Assembly (NCBI GenBank): GCA_963820415.1 | Contig: CAWFZT010000006.1 | Span: forward strand, 868,001 to 932,000 | DNA length: 64,000 nucleotides | From: CAWFZT01 sp963820415 | GTDB taxonomy: Bacteria > Chloroflexota > Anaerolineae > Anaerolineales > Anaerolineaceae | Reading direction: 5' to 3' | Shown: positions 36,589-46,321 of the stretch, piece after piece | Numbering within the stretch: the stretch's first letter is position 1 | Layout: each line of letters starts with the position of its first letter | The notes under the pieces: model-generated | What the model was told of the DNA's origin: nothing | What the model saw: only the letters and a program-made list of their open reading frames with translations | The model's database searches: none | Made by a program: the position numbers and the translations under genes

Positions 36589-37374
36589 CTACGCGCTGGC
36601 GCCGCTGTATTTACGCACGCCAGCTTTCCAGACACGTGAAGCCACCAGGAAGCTGGCCGCGCCCACGCCCAGGAACTGCAGCACCTGCCAGCCGGTCAGG
36701 TCGCCGCGCAGCGCCTGGAGAGGCACGGTGGTGGCAACGGCGATGGGCACCAGGAAGGTGACGATCAGGCGCAGCCAGGTCGGGTAGACGGTGGAAGGGT
36801 AACGGCCTGTATCCAGCAGGGCCTGCAGGATGGTGACGTTGTTGTCAAACTTGACAAACCAGAAGGTGAGGGCGATCAGCACGATCCACAGGCTGTACAG
36901 GATGACCGTGCCGGAAACGGACAGGAAAAGGAAGCTGACCAGGTTGGGGGCGGCCACTCCACTGCCGGTCATGCGGATGCCCACCACGATCAAGACAGTC
37001 GCCAGCACCAGGTCCCAGGCGCGCCAGATGACCATGCGCGAAAAGGTGACCAGGAACATCGAATTGACCGGTTGGAGCAGCGTGTAATCGAGAGAGCCGT
37101 CCCGCACGCTGGCGTTGAACTTAGCGGTGTTTGGCCAGATCAGGGCTGCCATGAAGGTATTGACCAGGCGAAACACACCCAGCAGGGCAATCAGCTCGCC
37201 TACCTTCCAGCCTCCCAGGCTTGTGGTGTTGCTGAAGATGATGTTGATCCCGAGCAGTTCCCAGCCAAGCCACATCAGGTTGAGGAGGATATCAGTGATG
37301 ATATCGGCGCGGTAGGCCAGGGCCAACTGCAGGTTGAGTTTGAACAGTGCGGAAAGCAGGCGCAGGGTGCGCAT
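36589..37374 (-). CDS. ABC-2-type transporter permease
   Basis: A 261-residue integral membrane protein with six predicted helices, starting MRTLRLLSALFKLNLQLALAY and ending with a positively charged tail. It has the DUF990/ABC-2 pattern including a long loop with RDGSLDYTLLQPVNS. It is the second permease of a three-gene exporter; four bases separate it from the first permease gene. The substrate is unknown. Confidence 0.88.
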   Translation of the reverse strand: MRTLRLLSALFKLNLQLALAYRADIITDILLNLMWLGWELLGINIIFSNTTSLGGWKVGELIALLGVFRLVNTFMAALIWPNTAKFNASVRDGSLDYTLLQPVNSMFLVTFSRMVIWRAWDLVLATVLIVVGIRMTGSGVAAPNLVSFLFLSVSGTVILYSLWIVLIALTFWFVKFDNNVTILQALLDTGRYPSTVYPTWLRLIVTFLVPIAVATTVPLQALRGDLTGWQVLQFLGVGAASFLVASRVWKAGVRKYSGASA

Positions 37375-37378
37375 CGGA

Positions 37379-38176
37379 TCAAGCCCCCACCGCCGAAAAC
37401 CTCCTGACGCCAGCGCGCCAGATCCGGGTAAAAATGAAGAGCGCCAGCGCCAGCCAGACCGCGCTCAAGACATAGTTGCGCGCCAGGTCGGCCGGGCTCA
37501 AGTGGTTGAGGAGGGTCTCAATCGGGGCGTAACGGAAGAGTTGGAAGGGCAGGTAGCGGGCCACTGCCTGGATGGCCGGCGGCATCAATTGGAGCGGAAC
37601 GAACTGCCCGGAGAAAAGGACAATCAGCGCATCATATAAATCAATGATGGCATTCACGCGAGTCGTCCAGAACGCCAGGCAGGTGACCGAAACTCCCAGC
37701 AGGAAGGCGATGGCAGCGCCCAGGAGGATGACCGGCAGGGTCAGCAGGAACGAGGTGAGAGTAACGGCGCCAAAATCCGGGCGGAAGAGCAGTACCAGGA
37801 TCATCCACACCGGTGCCAGCGCCACGAAGGAAAGCGCTTTTTGGGCGGTGGTAGCGATCAAGGTCTGGGTGAGAACTGGGTGGATCGGGCGCAGCAGGTC
37901 GCTGGAAAGTGTGCCGTCCTGGATTTTGTCAGCCAGGTAATATTGTGAAATATCGGCGATGATCTGGTCGATGACCAGCATGGTCAGGTAGTAGGTGACG
38001 AAATCGTTGGCGGTCAGGCCGTCGACGCTGCCCTGGCTGTTGGCAATGGTGATCCACACCGCCAGGTAAACCACCGGCGAAACCAGCCCGTATAGCACGT
38101 ACATCATCAGGTTGGCGCGGTATTGCCAGTGCTCCGCCCAATTCACCTGCCAGAAGCGCTTGTAGATCTGCAGCAT
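37379..38176 (-). CDS. ABC-2-type transporter permease
   Basis: A 265-residue membrane protein with six predicted helices, paralogous to the next permease gene. The N terminus is LQIYKRFWQVNWAEHWQYRA, and the conserved loop DGTLSSDLLRPIHPV parallels the corresponding loop of its partner. The two should form a heterodimeric channel served by the adjacent ATPase gene. Six bases separate it from that gene. Confidence 0.88.
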   Translation of the reverse strand: MLQIYKRFWQVNWAEHWQYRANLMMYVLYGLVSPVVYLAVWITIANSQGSVDGLTANDFVTYYLTMLVIDQIIADISQYYLADKIQDGTLSSDLLRPIHPVLTQTLIATTAQKALSFVALAPVWMILVLLFRPDFGAVTLTSFLLTLPVILLGAAIAFLLGVSVTCLAFWTTRVNAIIDLYDALIVLFSGQFVPLQLMPPAIQAVARYLPFQLFRYAPIETLLNHLSPADLARNYVLSAVWLALALFIFTRIWRAGVRRFSAVGA

Positions 38177-38182
38177 ATGTTT

Positions 38183-39160
<978 letters not shown>

Positions 39161-39214
39161 TGATCGAAATTCTAACATACAGGCGAGGCAAAAGAAAGAA
39201 GCGGATATAAAGAA

Positions 39215-39252
39215 GGGTGAATTTGAGGATTGGCCTGCCCTCAAATTCACCC
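39215..39252. terminator. 14-bp perfect inverted repeat
   Basis: GGGTGAATTTGAGG (39215-39228) and CCTCAAATTCACCC (39239-39252) form a hairpin between the SRPBCC gene and the ABC operon. Its arms resemble those of the palindrome at 27809-27839. No T run follows, so it may be a terminator or another structured element. Confidence 0.5.
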
Positions 39253-39308
39253 CCTTTCCACCACGGATGAGTAGTCACGATATCAAGACTACCAGATCCT
39301 TTTTGCTT

Positions 39309-39737
39309 CTACTTCTCGAGCGTTTTCTTGATGCGTTGTCCCTGCTCATCAAAATTCTTCTGCATTTGGGCTTTGACCATCAATTCTGCAGCCGCAGGAT
39401 ACCCACCGGTCAGATCCGATGAGATGGTCATGCGGGTTGTATTTCCAATGGCTTCAAAAAGGTAGACCGTTTCCACAGACCGGGGTACGCCTATGGTCTT
39501 CACTGCCCACTTTTTGTTTTGTTCAAACCCGGATACCTGCATTTGGGTCTCGTAGCGGCGTCCCATCACCTCGGTGGTGTAATGGTAGATCGAACCCAAG
39601 GCCACCGGCCCATTCGGTGTGATCGTAGCGCTGAGGATGCCGGCCTGCCAGGCCGTGTGATTGGCAACATTAGTGATATAGTCAAAAACTTTGTCAACAG
39701 GTTGGTTGATCACGATACTTGAGGATGCACTAGCCAT
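39309..39737 (-). CDS. SRPBCC-family (polyketide cyclase/START-like) protein
   Basis: A 142-residue single-domain protein of the SRPBCC fold. The opening SSIVINQPVDKVFDYITNVAN is typical, followed by LGSIYHYTTEVMGRRYETQ and a long C-terminal helix (PAAAELMVKAQMQKNF). These proteins bind hydrophobic ligands in a deep pocket; the ligand is unknown. GGAGAT precedes the ATG. It is grouped with two other small minus-strand genes. Confidence 0.85.
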   Translation of the reverse strand: MASASSSIVINQPVDKVFDYITNVANHTAWQAGILSATITPNGPVALGSIYHYTTEVMGRRYETQMQVSGFEQNKKWAVKTIGVPRSVETVYLFEAIGNTTRMTISSDLTGGYPAAAELMVKAQMQKNFDEQGQRIKKTLEK

Positions 39738-39785
39738 TTTAGATCTCCTTTTTCAACTTATTTTGGTGAAATAGTGTGGTCAAAG

Positions 39786-40079
39786 TTATTCTTGTTGCAC
39801 AGCATCAGGGGACCTTTCCAGGTATCCTCCCGCTTCAGCTTGAGCCAAGACCGCCAGGATGGCTTCTGCCAGGCAGCGCGCCGCATCCGGGCCGAGCTCA
39901 GCCGAGATGCGCGCCGCCGGACCCTGGGCCTCATTGACCAGGTCAATGTTCAGGGCATGTTCAAACGGAGCCTTGAAGGGATGATCATACGAGACGTATG
40001 CCTGGCGCACGTTGAACCAATCCGATTTCCCTTTGGCATAGCCTTCTACTGCTATTTGCTTGACAATCATCGTGCACAT
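39786..40079 (-). CDS. DUF6295-like small protein
   Basis: A 97-residue protein starting MCTMIVKQIAVEGYAKGKSD, with WFNVRQAYVSYDHPFKAPFEH and LNIDLVN. I recall this pattern from the DUF6295 family, small proteins that often sit beside dienelactone-hydrolase-like genes, as here. No catalytic motif is evident. It is probably co-transcribed with the hydrolase 58 bases upstream. Confidence 0.6.
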   Translation of the reverse strand: MCTMIVKQIAVEGYAKGKSDWFNVRQAYVSYDHPFKAPFEHALNIDLVNEAQGPAARISAELGPDAARCLAEAILAVLAQAEAGGYLERSPDAVQQE

Positions 40080-40137
40080 TTCTTACTCCCAGGTCTGTCT
40101 CAAATTCGCATTCTTCAACACGGATGGACAGTCACCT

Positions 40138-40890
40138 TTAAAGATACTTTTCCAGGAAGGCGAACACTTTTGCCCAGCCATCGACTGCTTGTTCCTGGCG
40201 ATAACTGCGCTTGTGATAATAGAAAAAACCATGCCCTGCGTTCGGATAACGATAGAATTCGTAGGTCTTGCCCAGGCGCTTGAGCTCCTCTTCGTGCTGG
40301 TTGACCTGTGTAGGGGTAGGCCCTTGATCCTCGTCGCCAAAGAGGCCTAGGAGAGGGCAGGCCAGGTCTTTCGTGTATTCCAGCGGGGCAACGGGTTGGT
40401 TGGGAGTCAGATCCTCTTTGCCCATCACCACGCGCCCGCCCCAACAGTCGATAGCAGCATCAAAACCCTTGATCCGGCAGGCGGCAAGGTAAGCGTGGCG
40501 GCCGCCTGAACAGGTTCCGAAAATACCCACTTTGCCATTGATGTAAGGCAGCGAGCGCAGCATTTGCAGCGCCCCCTCCAGGTCGCCCAGCGCCTGGTCA
40601 TCCGGAACTCCACCGGCGCCACGCACTTTTACAGCCACATCTTCAGGAGTTCCATGGCCGCTGCGGAAGTATAAATTGGGAGAAATGGCGGCAAAGCCAT
40701 GATAAGCGAATTTATAAGTGATCTCCCGGTACCATTCATCCCACCCGGGCAGATGATGGGCCAGCACGATGCCCGGGAAAGGCCCGGCTCCCAGCGGCCG
40801 TGCAAAATAAGCATTGATGATATCCCCATGAAACCCACGCAGCGTGGTCGTTTCAGCAAGGATGCCTTCATACATATCCGTCTGGTACAT
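40138..40890 (-). CDS. Dienelactone hydrolase-family protein
   Basis: A 250-residue alpha/beta hydrolase. The nucleophile is in GIFGTCSGGRHAY (Cys), the acid in LGLFGDEDQGPT and the base in YPNAGHGFFYY, giving the Cys-Asp-His triad of this family. ATG 40890 has AGGAGGG seven bases upstream and is preferred to ATG 40908. Such enzymes hydrolyse lactones or esters in the cytosol. It heads a minus-strand cluster with the DUF6295-like and SRPBCC genes. Confidence 0.9.
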   Translation of the reverse strand: MYQTDMYEGILAETTTLRGFHGDIINAYFARPLGAGPFPGIVLAHHLPGWDEWYREITYKFAYHGFAAISPNLYFRSGHGTPEDVAVKVRGAGGVPDDQALGDLEGALQMLRSLPYINGKVGIFGTCSGGRHAYLAACRIKGFDAAIDCWGGRVVMGKEDLTPNQPVAPLEYTKDLACPLLGLFGDEDQGPTPTQVNQHEEELKRLGKTYEFYRYPNAGHGFFYYHKRSYRQEQAVDGWAKVFAFLEKYL

Positions 40891-41312
40891 CGCTTTTCCC
40901 TCCTCCATACTAAATCCCGGTGGTACGGCGAGCTATGCACATAGGATGCTGGATCTCATTTTACCCCTATTCCTATAACTTTTGTCGTTTTAATGCAAGA
41001 TTGGTGAGGGATGGCGCGCTTTGGCCAAGAATTGTTCCGCGAAAAAAATGGTCCGCGCAAAATCTCAATTTGATTGTTCAAAAATAATACATTCAAAATT
41101 GTAATGATTATATGATACACAAGGGAGGTGTAATCAGCAATCCTGTGCATTTAAGGTTAATTAAGGACAGGATTTGGAATGGAGTGGCAGGTTTTTTCTT
41201 TTTTAACGAGAGGTTTGAGGGTATAGAATCTTTAAATCAGGTGAAATCAGTGCGTGATCTTTTTACCCCGCCTACTTTTGCTGATGAAAAAAAAGAACTA
41301 ACAGGCTTTCAT

Positions 41313-41449
41313 CCTGCACGTCGCGGTACTTGCGGTGGAAGAAGCTGCGCAATGCCGCCCCGAAGCCGGGTTCACGCTCGGGCACCTGGAAGGTCTTGCT
41401 GAGCTGTTCGACCAGGATGTCATCTTTCATCGGTCGATATTCTAACATA
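41313..41449 (-). pseudogene. Duplicated 5' fragment of the ABC ATPase gene
   Basis: A 137-bp stretch nearly identical to 39043-39179, with only about four mismatches. It covers the region just upstream of the start codon and the first 38 or so codons of the ABC transporter ATPase (start codon at 41430). Beyond it the frame runs into unrelated sequence and stops. It is non-functional as a transporter. The surrounding 40941-41640 contains no other gene I can support. Confidence 0.9.
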
Positions 41450-41647
41450 GTTTAGCTGACGGCTGTCATGTTTTAGGCTGAGATAAGTCTAATCCGATTA
41501 TTAAGATATTAATGGTATTATAAACAATATAATAAATAAAGTATTTTGGTTAAAACCGCAGTCAGGATTTCTTCAATAAATCTGGCCAGGCGCGGCTGAT
41601 ATCCTCGCTTGGTTAGAGTAAACCAATTTCAGGAAAGGTAGATAAAA

Positions 41648-42253
41648 ATGGCTGAAAAATGGAAAGTGTCTGGCACGTATTTCGAGGGATGTAACTGTGC
41701 TTTGGCCTGTCCTTGTGTCTTTTTAGAGGCCCCCACCGAAGGGGAATGTACAGTGCTGGTAGGCTGGCATATCGAGCAAGGTCGCTTCGGGGAAGTAACT
41801 TTGGATGGGCTTAACGTAGCGATGGCGGCTTACAGCCCCGGGCACATGCTGCAGGTCAAATGGCAGGCAGCTCTGTACCTGGATGAAAAAGCTTCTGAAG
41901 CGCAGAAGAATGCCCTGACGCAGATCTTTGGAGGGCAAGCCGGCGGGCATCCTGCTAACATTGCCGCTTTGATCGGACAGGTGCTGGGCGTATCCAGTAA
42001 AAAACTGGATTACAAGGCCAACGGAAGGAAGCGCAGCCTGGAAATCGACGGAGTGTCTACGGCCGAGATCGAGGCGATCGAAGGCCAGGGCGGGGCAGAG
42101 GTGACCATCACCAACCACCCGTTCGCCGTTGCACCTGGTTATCCGGCGGTGCAGGCCAAGTCCAAGCAGATCAGCTACCATGACTACGGGATGAACTGGG
42201 AAATTTCCGGTAAGAACGGCTTCTATTCACCATTTGCCTACCAGGCAGGTTGA
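41648..42253 (+). CDS. DUF1326-family protein
   Basis: A 201-residue protein. The N-terminal motif SGTYFEGCNCALACPC has the closely spaced cysteines typical of DUF1326. Later segments are TVLVGWHIEQGRFG, FGGQAGGHPANIAALIG and the C-terminal SYHDYGMNWEISGKNGFY. The family is of unknown function, with a likely metal or thiol role from its cysteines. The ATG follows AGGAAAGGTAG. It is immediately followed by a DUF2182 gene, a recurrent pairing. Confidence 0.85.
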   Translation: MAEKWKVSGTYFEGCNCALACPCVFLEAPTEGECTVLVGWHIEQGRFGEVTLDGLNVAMAAYSPGHMLQVKWQAALYLDEKASEAQKNALTQIFGGQAGGHPANIAALIGQVLGVSSKKLDYKANGRKRSLEIDGVSTAEIEAIEGQGGAEVTITNHPFAVAPGYPAVQAKSKQISYHDYGMNWEISGKNGFYSPFAYQAG

Positions 42254-42254
42254 C

Positions 42255-43019
42255 GTGAACGTAAAAGGGCAGAGACTGGTGATATATGGCGGGCTGACTG
42301 GTATTATCCTACTGGCGTGGGCTTACCTGGTTTACCTGGCAGCCACCATGCAGACGACCGACATGGGCATGGACATTTCGATGGCCTCCATGCAGGTCTG
42401 GGGTGTAATGGATGCCTCGCTTACCTTTGTGATGTGGCTAGTGATGATGGTAGCGATGATGACTCCCTCGGCGGTACCGGTAATTCTCATGTATCGGAAG
42501 GTCGGCCAGGTGCAGCACAAAGAGAATGACCGTCTTTCTTCCACCTGGCTGTTCCTGGCGGGCTACTTGGTAACCTGGGCCGGGTTCAGCGCAGCAGGCA
42601 CCCTGGCGCAATGGGGTCTGCACAGCGCGGCCCTGCTCACCCCGATGATGGCCAGCGCCAGCCCGCTGCTGGGAGGAGTGCTGCTGGTAGCTGCAGGGGT
42701 ATACCAGCTCACACCCTTGAAAAACGCCTGCCTGTCGCACTGCCGCACTCCGATGGGCTTTCTGTTAGCCGAGTGGCGGGATGGAAAATTGGGCCCGCTG
42801 GTGATGGGGATGCGCCACGGGCTTTACTGCGTGGGCTGCTGCTGGCTGCTGATGGCGTTGCTATTTGTCGGAGGAGTTATGAACCTGGTGTGGGTAGCCC
42901 TGATAGCAGCTTACGTGCTGGTTGAGAAGGTTGCACCGGCGCGGATGTGGCTCACCCGTATCAGCGGGATAGCGGCGATCGCATGGGGGCTGTGGTTGGT
43001 GGCGGGACCGGTGTTGTAG
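42255..43019 (+). CDS. DUF2182-family metal-binding membrane protein
   Basis: A 254-residue membrane protein, probably starting at GTG 42255, one base after the DUF1326 stop. It has about seven hydrophobic segments and conserved features VMWLVMMVAMMTPSAVPV, YQLTPLKNACLSHCRTP and MGMRHGLYCVGCCWLLM. The Cys/His pattern and many Met residues suggest a metal role, and the family is described as predicted metal-binding. Function is unproven. It is translationally coupled to DUF1326. Confidence 0.85.
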   Translation: MNVKGQRLVIYGGLTGIILLAWAYLVYLAATMQTTDMGMDISMASMQVWGVMDASLTFVMWLVMMVAMMTPSAVPVILMYRKVGQVQHKENDRLSSTWLFLAGYLVTWAGFSAAGTLAQWGLHSAALLTPMMASASPLLGGVLLVAAGVYQLTPLKNACLSHCRTPMGFLLAEWRDGKLGPLVMGMRHGLYCVGCCWLLMALLFVGGVMNLVWVALIAAYVLVEKVAPARMWLTRISGIAAIAWGLWLVAGPVL

Positions 43020-43113
43020 AGAAGGCTTTCAGCCGTCAGGTTTCAGAAGGGGAAGTTATCAAACCCTAAACGACTTGAATAAATTGTCAGCCTGAATAGG
43101 CAGTGTGGTCAGT

Positions 43114-43279
43114 TCAAAGAGTTTCGATAAAGCGCACGATCAGCACGTTATTAATGATGGGTGAAAAATCGGCGCTGGCGAGGGTGTTCCGTTCCGACTA
43201 CCAGCCAAACAGGTAGCGCACCTGGGCGGTTGATTCGTGGACGACCTGTTCCAGGGTGCGCTGGATTTCTGCCAGAGTT
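43114..43279 (-). pseudogene. C-terminal coding remnant with nonsense codon
   Basis: The minus strand reads LAEIQRTLEQVVHESTAQ and VRYLFGW, a TAG stop at 43198-43200, and then continues in the same frame with SERNTLASADFSPIINN and a final TGA at 43114. This looks like the end of a gene carrying one nonsense change. No start is present. The family is not recognised. Confidence 0.35.
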
Positions 43280-43318
43280 TACAGAACCTGGAAATGCGCA
43301 GCCGGCAGGCAACCTGCC

Positions 43319-43750
43319 TTACTTCCCGGTGACGTGGGACATGAAAAACCCCAGGCGTAGACCCCAGAGGGTCAAGAGCCCGAGCAGCCCGCCGGCCCAG
43401 GTGGGGATGGGGGCGTACCAGGTAACCAACCAGGCTGCTCCGGCGGCCAACCCCATTAGCCAGCCTGTCCAGGTGAGCGGACGCACGAGAATCAAAACGA
43501 GAGCAGTGAGAAAGATCAGCAGGGTGGCCAGGTAGACAGCAAATTCAGCAGTGGAGCTGGCAAAAGGCTCCACGCGGCCCTCGACGCGGTCTTTGACGCC
43601 TTGCAAGGTCTTGCGGATGGCCAGGTGATCGGAAAATTCGGTGATCAGCTCCAATGGGCTTGATTTCGCAGGGGGAAATGTTATAATTATTATATTGCAG
43701 GTAAATTTTATCTGACTTGTTGACAATGGCGCGATTGAGCTTATCAACAT
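43319..43750 (-). pseudogene. Membrane-protein fragment
   Basis: Coding-like sequence begins near ITEFSDHLAIRKTLQGV and continues through three hydrophobic segments (AVYLATLLIFLTALVLILV and two more) to the stop at 43319. The N-terminal part of the open frame (to about residue 30) looks non-coding, and no ribosome site is found. It is probably the 3' end of a larger membrane-protein gene. Function unknown. Confidence 0.4.
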
Positions 43751-43783
43751 GATATACAGTGTGGTCGATCCAAAGGAGCAGAA

Positions 43784-44107
43784 ATGACGAACTATTTATT
43801 ACTTTACAGCGACGGCGGTATGCCACAAACTGAGGATGAACAGAAAGAAATCGTGAATGATTGGATGGCCTGGTTCGGTAAACTTAGCAGCGCTCTGGTC
43901 AATGGAGGCAATCCGTTCACCCCGCTGGCAAAGAGCATTACCAGCGATGGAAAAGTCAATAACGGCCCGGTCGGGATGATGGCAAGCGGGTACTCAATCA
44001 TCAAAGGGGATTCACTCGACGCAGCCGTGGCAATAGCCAAGGGCTGCCCAGTTTTGAAGGGCGGCGCCACGATTTCGGTGTATGAAACTTTCAACGCCAT
44101 GGGATAA
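43784..44107 (+). CDS. YCII-related domain protein
   Basis: A 107-residue protein starting after AAAGGAGCAGAA. The sequence MTNYLLLYSDGGMPQTED and the C-terminal AVAIAKGCPVLKGGATISVYE match the YCII/dimeric alpha-beta barrel family. Members of this group are small cytosolic proteins of mostly unknown function. It is followed by a hairpin terminator. Confidence 0.82.
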   Translation: MTNYLLLYSDGGMPQTEDEQKEIVNDWMAWFGKLSSALVNGGNPFTPLAKSITSDGKVNNGPVGMMASGYSIIKGDSLDAAVAIAKGCPVLKGGATISVYETFNAMG

Positions 44108-44148
44108 TATAGGCAAGTTTTTTATCATTAGAGAAACAGGCAACGAAA

Positions 44149-44186
44149 CACCTCCAGGAACTGACAATCTGGAGGTCTTTTTATTT
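44149..44186 (+). terminator. Terminator after the YCII gene
   Basis: Stem CCTCCAG (44151-44157) and CTGGAGG (44169-44175), followed by TCTTTTTATTT. It begins 41 bases after the stop codon. Confidence 0.8.
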
Positions 44187-44282
44187 GGCATTGTGCGTTT
44201 CGTACAATGCAAAGACGTTCGGGAACTCTTTGCAAGGTAAAAGAATAGGGGATACTGGCCTTTTGCCAGCAGGTTATTGTAT

Positions 44283-44361
44283 CAATCAATTGATTGAAAC
44301 AATCGATTGACAAATTGCATAAAATGGCCTATACTAATCAAGTGATTGAAACATTTGATTA
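44283..44361 (+). promoter_or_regulatory. Strong promoter flanked by two operator-like palindromic repeats
   Basis: The promoter is TTGACA (44307-44312), a 17-base spacer, and TATACT (44330-44335). A first site, CAATCAATTGATTG with CAATCGATTG (44283-44309), overlaps the -35 box. A second, TAATCAA to TTGATTA (44335-44361), overlaps the end of the -10 box. The two share the pattern AATCAA(T/G)TGATTGAAACA. This is the layout of a repressor-controlled promoter, for example of the TetR type. No such regulator gene is nearby. Confidence 0.7.
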
Positions 44362-44372
44362 AGAGGCCCTTT

Positions 44373-45237
44373 ATGCAGAAAAATACAAGCTCATTTTCCA
44401 ATAGAAGTGTATTGATCACCGGTTGTTCTTCGGGAATCGGGCGCGCCACAGCCCTGTACCTGGCGAAAAACGGTTTTACCGTATTTGCCTCTGTCCGCAA
44501 AGTAACGGATAGTGAGGATCTTTGCCAGCTTCAAGAGCCAAACCTGATACCCCTCTGTCCGCTGGACTTGAGCCGTCCCGGCGATATCTCTCCCGTATTA
44601 GAAACTATCCATGCCGAATTAAAGCGCTGGGGACAGGCCGGTCTCTACGCCCTGATTAACAATGCTGGCGGAGGGCGCGGTTGCGCCGGTGGAACTCATG
44701 GATTTGGAAGTGTTCCATAGGGAGCTGCAAACCAGATTGGTGGGATCGGTTGCGTTGGTGCAAGCCTTTCTACCCCTGCTGCGCCAGGGCGGCGGCCGTA
44801 TTCTTTGGATCGTGACTCCGGCTACCATACCCACGCCGTATGTGACCAGCATCCATGCCTGTGACTTTGCGGTCAACTGCCTTGCGCGTACACTCGATCT
44901 CGAATTGAAACCCTGGCATATCCCCAGCATTCAAATCCGCTGTGGGGGCATAAAAACGGCTAAGAGCCTGAAAACCACGGTGGAGGTAGAGGCGATCTTA
45001 CAGCATCCCAGGGGTGATCTGTATCGAGAAGCGCTCCTGAAATGGTCAGAGGAAATGGCGGAGTTTAACCGCAAACGCACCGAACCCGAGAAAGTGGCTC
45101 GGGTGGTAATGGCTGCGCTGTCTGCCCCCACACCCAAACGTCGATATTCAGCCGGTTATATGTCCTGGGCAGCCGCCCTTCTGGAAGCGCTACCGCAGGC
45201 ACTCACCGATAAAATATTGACTATGAGGTATGGATAA
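44373..45237 (+). pseudogene. Short-chain dehydrogenase, frameshifted
   Basis: An SDR split by one extra base. The first part (from ATG 44373) has the cofactor loop TGCSSGIGRATALYL and LYALINNAG. The rest, in another frame from about 44675, runs from GAVAPVELMDL through FLPLLRQGGGRILWI to the C terminus at 45237. An extra G in GGAGGG (44671-44676) explains the shift. The repaired protein would be about 287 residues. The usual Tyr of the active site is not obvious (HACDFAVNCLAR where YxxxK is expected), so catalytic function is doubtful even if repaired. It follows the repressor-type promoter. Confidence 0.8.
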
Positions 45238-45284
45238 GGTTTTTTTATAATCCGGGCCAGGCAGGCAAGCTCCTGGACGTCAGC

Positions 45285-45614
45285 GTGGTTGACTACAATA
45301 TATGGCCTTTCCCGCTGGGTCAGCTTGAAGGAAAAAGGACTCGGATTTTAAAAAATTATTGGGCGAGACACAACCTGGAAAGTCCCGTGATTCGCCCAAC
45401 CCCAAATGGAGGATCACATGTTGCTTTTGAAAGAAGATCGTGCCGTTTATTGGCAACTGGTAACCCGAATCATGAATTGTCTAGCGAAAAACACAGGCTG
45501 ACGATTGATGACTACATTCTGGATCCTTTTGATGCGGAATGCCTGGGAGAACAGCCGCCCGACTCAGAAATGATCCAACTGAATATACCAGTGCCGCCTG
45601 CGCCAATTTTGTAA
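45285..45614 (+). CDS. Hypothetical protein, uncertain
   Basis: A 109-residue frame (GTG 45285) with no recognised family. Open reading extends upstream into the SDR tail in a different frame, without a ribosome site. It shares its frame with the next gene and is separated from it only by a TAA, so both may once have been one gene. Confidence 0.3.
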   Translation: MVDYNIWPFPLGQLEGKRTRILKNYWARHNLESPVIRPTPNGGSHVAFERRSCRLLATGNPNHELSSEKHRLTIDDYILDPFDAECLGEQPPDSEMIQLNIPVPPAPIL

Positions 45615-45620
45615 CAGGCC

Positions 45621-46076
45621 GTGGGCTATGAAAACACCCGCAATGTCCGTTACATGTCTTTATGGTGGGAACCGGCAGGCGATGAAGCCATGGTGTACAA
45701 CGGTTTTGTGACCTTTACCGGTCATTGGGCCGGATACCTGGCGTTCGTTCATCACAAATCGATTTATCACCACCTGGCAATATACAATCTGGGTTCGTCC
45801 GATGACACGGCGGAATACCGCCTGGTGGTCGATCTACAGGAAAGGAAGGCTTACATCGCAAAAACCTGCGATGCAGAGACCGTTGTGGCTGGCCAATGGG
45901 AAGTCATACCGAATCTGGCTGGACAGGTTTTACTTTCCTCCGACGATTTTGAAGACCTGCTGCAGAACTATATTGAGCAAATGCAGTTCATTCCGTCGAT
46001 AGATGAAGTCAGGCAGCTCATGGAGAAAGACCGTAAAGCTGTTGAAACCCTCCTTCGCTGGCTTGACACTCGCTGA
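45621..46076 (+). CDS. Hypothetical protein, 151 residues
   Basis: A credible coding sequence with RYMSLWWEPAGDEAMVYNGF, HHLAIYNLGSSDDTAEY and an acidic helical C terminus. GTG 45621 is the only near start, and the frame is open back to the in-frame TAA at 45612. The family is not recognised. A hairpin with CTCCTCAC/GTGAGGAG follows at 46083-46118. Confidence 0.5.
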   Translation: MGYENTRNVRYMSLWWEPAGDEAMVYNGFVTFTGHWAGYLAFVHHKSIYHHLAIYNLGSSDDTAEYRLVVDLQERKAYIAKTCDAETVVAGQWEVIPNLAGQVLLSSDDFEDLLQNYIEQMQFIPSIDEVRQLMEKDRKAVETLLRWLDTR

Positions 46077-46082
46077 AAAAAT

Positions 46083-46123
46083 CTCCTCACCGCTTTTTTT
46101 AGTATAAGCAGTGAGGAGAAAAA
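46083..46123. terminator. Hairpin at the border of the cassette array
   Basis: CTCCTCAC (46083-46090) and GTGAGGAG (46111-46118) form a stem with A-rich sequence on both outer sides, so it could end transcripts from either direction. It separates plus-strand genes from the minus-strand cassette array. Confidence 0.6.
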
Positions 46124-46153
46124 ATCCAAGCTCTTATAGGGATTTAAGGAGGT

Positions 46154-46279
46154 GTCCAACGGCAGGGCTCACCGGAAGGGCGGACTTGGCAAGCCAACAC
46201 AATCATATAGCACGAAATTCATTAAAATGCACCGCGTACCCTCGAGGCGCAGCCCCGTCCGGTGGAGCCGGTGTTAGCT
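46154..46279 (-). other. Integron attC site (after DUF4238 cassette)
   Basis: On the minus strand the outer boxes are at 46279-46273 (AGCTAAC) and 46160-46154 (GTTGGAC). Inner arms GGCTCACCGG and CCGGTGGAGCC are complementary with a single unpaired base. It is about 126 bp long and lies 43 bases beyond the gene's stop. Confidence 0.85.
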
Positions 46280-46321
46280 TGCGACCCTCGTACTTTCTCA
46301 AAGATTACCCAATATTCGAGA

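Noticed and set aside
41112..41402. Plus-strand open frame over the duplicated ABC fragment
   Set aside because: Its 3' half is the antisense of the duplicated ATPase start, so it is not an independent gene.
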